Assembly: GCF_029029525.1 (NCBI RefSeq)
Contig: NZ_JAKJSC010000004.1
Location: 186,001-250,000, forward strand
Reading direction: 5' to 3'
DNA from: Labilibaculum sp. DW002
GTDB lineage: Bacteria > Bacteroidota > Bacteroidia > Bacteroidales > Marinifilaceae
DNA: 64,000 nucleotides
Shown here piece after piece: positions 60,987-64,000 of the stretch. The position numbers and the translations under genes are program-made. A model generated the notes under the pieces. It saw nothing but the letters and a program-made list of their open reading frames with translations, was not told the origin of the DNA and ran no database searches. Each line of letters begins with the position of its first letter. Position 1 is the stretch's first letter.

Positions 60987-62603
60987 ATGAATGTAAGCAA
61001 AATAGTAGGTAGGTGTAGTATTCTTTTGGGATTGTTATTTGCATTTACCCCCCTTTTTTCAGCTCAAAAGGATAGTACCGATTGGTATATTGACTTATAC
61101 AATTCTGTTGCCAAGCAGGATAGTTCGTATACAAATGAATTGAATGCATGTTATCGGTATTTCCAACAACAAAAAGATACGCTTTGGCTCACTAAAACCC
61201 TAATTGAGCGAGCGGAAGATGAAAGTAATGAAGGAAATTATGGTGCTGCAATTTCCGATTTGTGGGAGGCTTTGGATTTAGCAGAATTGCGCGGAAACAT
61301 CATTATGCAACACCAAGTTCATGCTAACTTGGGTTGGATTTATAATGTTTTTGGCAAAAGCAAAGAAGCCTTTATGCATGAGCAAAAAGCTTTGGACTTG
61401 TCTAAAGACGGCTTACAAAGTGGATTACTTACTGAAGGTGCACTAATATCTGCGTATTTTGATTTTGTACATTCATACCGCAGGAAAGAAAATTATACAA
61501 TGGCGCTTCAGTACTTAGATTCATGTTATTATATCGCCGATAAATACAAGTATACAAGTAGCCAAAAGGCGTATTTAACTTCCGAAAAAGGGAATATTTT
61601 TCGCAAGCAGGGGAGACTTAGCGAAGCACTTGAGATCTTAATTAAGGTGGAAAAAGAATTCCAAAACATAGATCAAGGTTACCTTACCATTATCTATTTC
61701 TATTTGGGAAATACCTATTATGCATTGAAAGATTATAAAAATGCTGAACTGGCATTTGAAAAGGCAATTGAAAATGTTGATGTGCGACCAAGACATTACG
61801 ATGTAAAAGCCGAGTGTTTAAATCGCATGGCAAAAAGTTTAGAACAACAAGGTAAATACCAAGAAGCTTACCAGGTTTTAAGCCAAGCAAAGGAATTGAA
61901 TGATGAATTGTTTAGTACAAAAGGCTTTCAGAATTCAGGAGTACTTGATATTAGAAATACCTATAAAGAAAAACTTGATGAACGCGACCGAATTATTCTA
62001 GAGCGCGACAAAGAGTTGATAGAACAAAAGGCGAGTAATTTGCGCATTCGCATGTTTTTAATGGGTTCTTTTGCACTGTTCGTAATTGCTTTACTCGTTT
62101 TCCGCATACAGTTTCAGCGTAAAAAGCATAAAATTGAGAAAGAAAGGCAAAAGAATAAAGCCCAACTTCAAGAAGAGAAAAGTAAGGTTTTGGTGGAAAT
62201 GAAAAATAAAGAATTGACCTCCTTTACTCTACGCTTAATTGATAAAGATACCATGATAAGTGATTTGGCTGAATCAATTACTGAATATGCGCCAGCGAAC
62301 GAGGCTTTGCTAAAATCGGTAAAGCTGAAAACGACTGGTAGGTTAAAGTTGTGGGAGGAGTTTGATAAACGATTTATAGATGTAAACAAAGGTTTTTATG
62401 AAACGCTAAAGTCTCGTTTTCCGGAATTGACTCCTACCGAGCTAAAGCATTGTGCTTTGATTAAATTGAACTTTTCATCGAAAGAAATGGCGCAATTGCT
62501 CAATATTTCGTTGAATGGTGTAAATACATCGCGCTATCGCATTCGTAAAAAGTTAAAACTAGAAAGAGAAGATAACTTGGTTAGTTTTATTGATGGGGTG
62601 TAA
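60987..62603 (+). CDS. TPR-transmembrane-HTH (LuxR-like) regulator
   Basis: A 538-residue protein with an N-terminal signal sequence (about 10-27), about six TPR units (60-310), a TM helix near 353-373 (FLMGSFALFVIALLVF), a charged coiled coil (375-410) and a C-terminal HTH (PTELKHCALIKLNFSSKEMA, then QLLNISLNGVNTSRYRIRKK). It would sense something outside or in the periplasm with the TPRs and bind DNA from the membrane. This architecture is common beside Bacteroidota polysaccharide genes. Divergent from the GH29-GH43-GH2 operon, which it probably controls. Confidence 0.85.
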   Translation: MNVSKIVGRCSILLGLLFAFTPLFSAQKDSTDWYIDLYNSVAKQDSSYTNELNACYRYFQQQKDTLWLTKTLIERAEDESNEGNYGAAISDLWEALDLAELRGNIIMQHQVHANLGWIYNVFGKSKEAFMHEQKALDLSKDGLQSGLLTEGALISAYFDFVHSYRRKENYTMALQYLDSCYYIADKYKYTSSQKAYLTSEKGNIFRKQGRLSEALEILIKVEKEFQNIDQGYLTIIYFYLGNTYYALKDYKNAELAFEKAIENVDVRPRHYDVKAECLNRMAKSLEQQGKYQEAYQVLSQAKELNDELFSTKGFQNSGVLDIRNTYKEKLDERDRIILERDKELIEQKASNLRIRMFLMGSFALFVIALLVFRIQFQRKKHKIEKERQKNKAQLQEEKSKVLVEMKNKELTSFTLRLIDKDTMISDLAESITEYAPANEALLKSVKLKTTGRLKLWEEFDKRFIDVNKGFYETLKSRFPELTPTELKHCALIKLNFSSKEMAQLLNISLNGVNTSRYRIRKKLKLEREDNLVSFIDGV

Positions 62604-62678
62604 AATGCCTATTTAATTCGGAAATGGATATCTGTATTGTATGCCGTTTAGTAAGTTATTGAATTAAATTTATGGTTT

Positions 62679-62849
62679 TCAGTTTATAAACTTTTTCTCA
62701 ACCTGTTGTCCAATAAAATATGCCGCCAACAATGGTATTAAAGCATAGCCCACATATTTTTCCAACAAGCCATAATGATTTAAAACCGTTAAAAATATTG
62801 CTGATATTAAAACAAACAGCAAGTCGAATATTATTTTTTTCTTTTTCAT
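62679..62849 (-). CDS. Small predicted membrane protein (56 residues)
   Basis: This short open frame codes for MKKKKIIFDLLFVLISAIFL, then a short polar segment, a second hydrophobic helix (about 34-48) and a charged tail QQVEKKFIN. A basic start followed by two helices is a normal small membrane protein layout. The start is ATG 62849. It has no recognisable family. Coding status is inferred from composition and from the otherwise unexplained 340-bp gap between neighbours. Confidence 0.55.
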   Translation of the reverse strand: MKKKKIIFDLLFVLISAIFLTVLNHYGLLEKYVGYALIPLLAAYFIGQQVEKKFIN

Positions 62850-62939
62850 AGTTAATGTGTTGTTTTTATTGGGGAGAGAACCATTCTAAGTACGTATTAT
62901 TTTATTCTTGTTTTGCAGAATACGACCTATTGCGGGATT

Positions 62940-63341
62940 CTATTTATAAGTATCTGATAGGTTTTTTAATACCCGAATTGCTTTGCCAGCATCTTTTTTG
63001 TCTACAAAAATATGATCGTGATAATAAGCAGCAATCACATTGCAAGAGATGTTGTTTTTGGCCAGTTCGGCAGAAAATAGGGCAGTTAAGCCCACCGCAT
63101 CTAAAGAGGAATGAATCTGTAAAGTGATCCAGGAAGCAATGTAGTCGTAGTTTAATTGCAGCTTATCGGCTTTGCTTTTTTCAATCACAATTGTGATTCC
63201 TTCTGCCTCCTTAAATTCACAAATGGTGCTATCTCGGTCTATTCCATCCCAATTTTCTACTTTTGCAAATACATATTCTCCAGCATTTAATTTTGGTGTC
63301 ATCCCTTTTATTAATTCTGATATATTGCTTTCTCCTGCCAT
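62940..63341 (-). CDS. ACT-domain protein (double ACT, amino-acid sensing type)
   Basis: I choose ATG 63341, giving 133 residues that start MAGESNISELIKGMTPKLNA, as in the small ACT_3/ACT_7 protein family. A TTG 75 bp upstream is in frame but adds a poor, highly charged leader. The first half (EYVFAKVENWDGIDR) and second half (ITLQIHSSLDAVGLTALFSA, then ISCNVIAAYYHDHIFVDKKD) form two ACT folds that bind amino acids. These proteins have no known enzyme partner here; function is regulatory by inference. Confidence 0.8.
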   Translation of the reverse strand: MAGESNISELIKGMTPKLNAGEYVFAKVENWDGIDRDSTICEFKEAEGITIVIEKSKADKLQLNYDYIASWITLQIHSSLDAVGLTALFSAELAKNNISCNVIAAYYHDHIFVDKKDAGKAIRVLKNLSDTYK

Positions 63342-63445
63342 TTTTATACTTGCTAAAGGTTTTTCTCTTATTTTGTTTTCGTCTTTCAAATCTACCAAAC
63401 TATACTTGTATGGCAAATAGGCGGGTGCTTTTTTATTTAGACAGT

Positions 63446-63475
63446 GAAAAGCCCAAACGGGTTGCTTGGGTGTGT
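63446..63475 (-). terminator. Possible terminator after the DUF2200 gene
   Basis: Read on the minus strand, CCCAA and TTGGG (about 63472 down to 63451) pair around an 8- to 9-nt loop and are followed by CTTTTC. The stem is short, so this is tentative. Confidence 0.3.
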
Positions 63476-63556
63476 GGGTTTAATGTTTTGTATAGGGTAG
63501 GCTGGGCAGTGGAAAGAAACTAGATTTCGAACTGATCTAAGCCAAAACCAATGTTT

Positions 63557-63934
63557 TTATTTCTTTTCTTCACGTAAAATCTTTTCCATTTTTCGACCTC
63601 TTGCCAATTCATCAATGAGCTTTTCCATACGTCTGCATTGTTTATACAATTCAAATTCATCCTCTATTTCTTCAATCCGATAACCACAAACGACTCCTTT
63701 AATCAAGTGTGCGTTAGGATGTATTTTAGCTTTTTGAAAAAATGTTCTAAAAGTTACTTTCTTTTCAATAAGTACTTGTAAATCATCTTTATCATAGCCA
63801 GTAAGCCATTCTATTACTTGGTTGAGTTCTTCTTTTGTTCTACCATTCTTCTCCAGTCTATCCAAATAAAGTGGATAAATGGATGCAAATATCATATTGG
63901 CAACCTTTTCATTTTTTTCGGCAGTAACTTTCAT
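63557..63934 (-). CDS. DUF2200 family protein
   Basis: A 125-residue soluble protein recognisable as DUF2200 by MIFASIYPLYLDRLEKNGRT near 14, VIEWLTGYD near 41 and IHPNAHLIKGVVCGYRIEEI near 71. The C-terminal third is highly charged and helical. Its function is unknown. Members are widespread and usually stand alone. The last 66 bp of the window upstream of it show no further gene. Confidence 0.85.
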   Translation of the reverse strand: MKVTAEKNEKVANMIFASIYPLYLDRLEKNGRTKEELNQVIEWLTGYDKDDLQVLIEKKVTFRTFFQKAKIHPNAHLIKGVVCGYRIEEIEDEFELYKQCRRMEKLIDELARGRKMEKILREEKK

Positions 63935-64000
63935 TTGTATATCTTTTAAATTCTTTATGAATAGGTGCTAAAGGCTTAGTAAATGAACAGTAGTACCTAT

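Noticed and set aside
1-64000. tRNA, rRNA, CRISPR arrays, insertion sequences or prophage genes
   Set aside because: I inspected the intergenic regions and found no cloverleaf, ribosomal RNA, repeat-spacer array, transposase, integrase or phage structural gene.

Overview
The window looks like the chromosome of a marine, facultatively anaerobic or fermentative member of the Bacteroidota (Marinifilaceae/Labilibaculum-like is my guess from gene content, not from a search). The DNA is AT-rich. Shine-Dalgarno sequences are mostly absent, several upstream regions carry TTTG / TAnnTTTG promoter elements of the Bacteroidota type, and the proteins include typical families of the phylum: PD40 repeat proteins, secreted lipoprotein glycosidases, a TPR-HTH regulator, DUF1015 beside serC-serA, and a short SerA without ACT domain.

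Layout. 0.3-5.9 kb: citrate lyase operon citD-citE-citF-citXG-citC, closed by a strong terminator. 5.9-8.7 kb (minus): a SemiSWEET-like protein and a Hpt/STAS/receiver-PP2C phosphatase module. 9.0-16 kb: a TPR/PD40/SPOR surface protein, gcvT, then serC-serA-DUF1015. 16-18.6 kb: an orphan FtsX-type permease. 18.7-25.5 kb: a TetR-controlled YbhGFSR-like exporter operon whose promoter is studded with four TTAACC-N4-GGTTAA operators. 25.6-28.2 kb: a K+-selective cyclic-nucleotide-gated channel followed after 18 bp by a membrane class III nucleotide cyclase. 28.6-35.2 kb: a secreted serine hydrolase, butyrate kinase, and a trimeric NADH-linked [FeFe]-hydrogenase. 35.3-39.4 kb (minus): kdsA, rarA and a large TPR protein. 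39.6-43.8 kb: a cytidylate-kinase-like protein, a secreted C1-type peptidase, a beta-barrel protein, and a histidine kinase with an N-terminal cNMP-binding domain. 43.9-48.7 kb: a periplasmic-sensor histidine kinase, an NtrC-type sigma-54 activator, and a LUD-like gene preceded by a palindrome and a sigma-54-like promoter. 48.8-51.5 kb: HxlR regulator, nitroreductase and MFS exporter. 51.7-54.8 kb: a beta-barrel protein, dodecin, a Kbp-like BON-LysM protein and a small lipoprotein. 55-62.6 kb: a GH29-GH43-GH2 glycosidase operon facing a TPR-TM-HTH regulator. 62.7-64 kb: a 56-residue membrane protein, an ACT-domain protein and a DUF2200 protein.

How it fits together. Citrate lyase, butyrate kinase and NADH-linked hydrogenase point to fermentative carbon flow with H2 exchange. 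The glycosidases would feed it with plant or algal sugars. The most unusual part is cyclic-nucleotide and potassium physiology. A cyclase sits directly behind a CNG K+ channel, and a cNMP-binding kinase and a Kbp-type K+-binding protein lie elsewhere in the window. The cyclase keeps both metal aspartates but departs from the usual substrate and transition-state residues. I saw no tRNA, rRNA, CRISPR array, prophage or insertion sequence.
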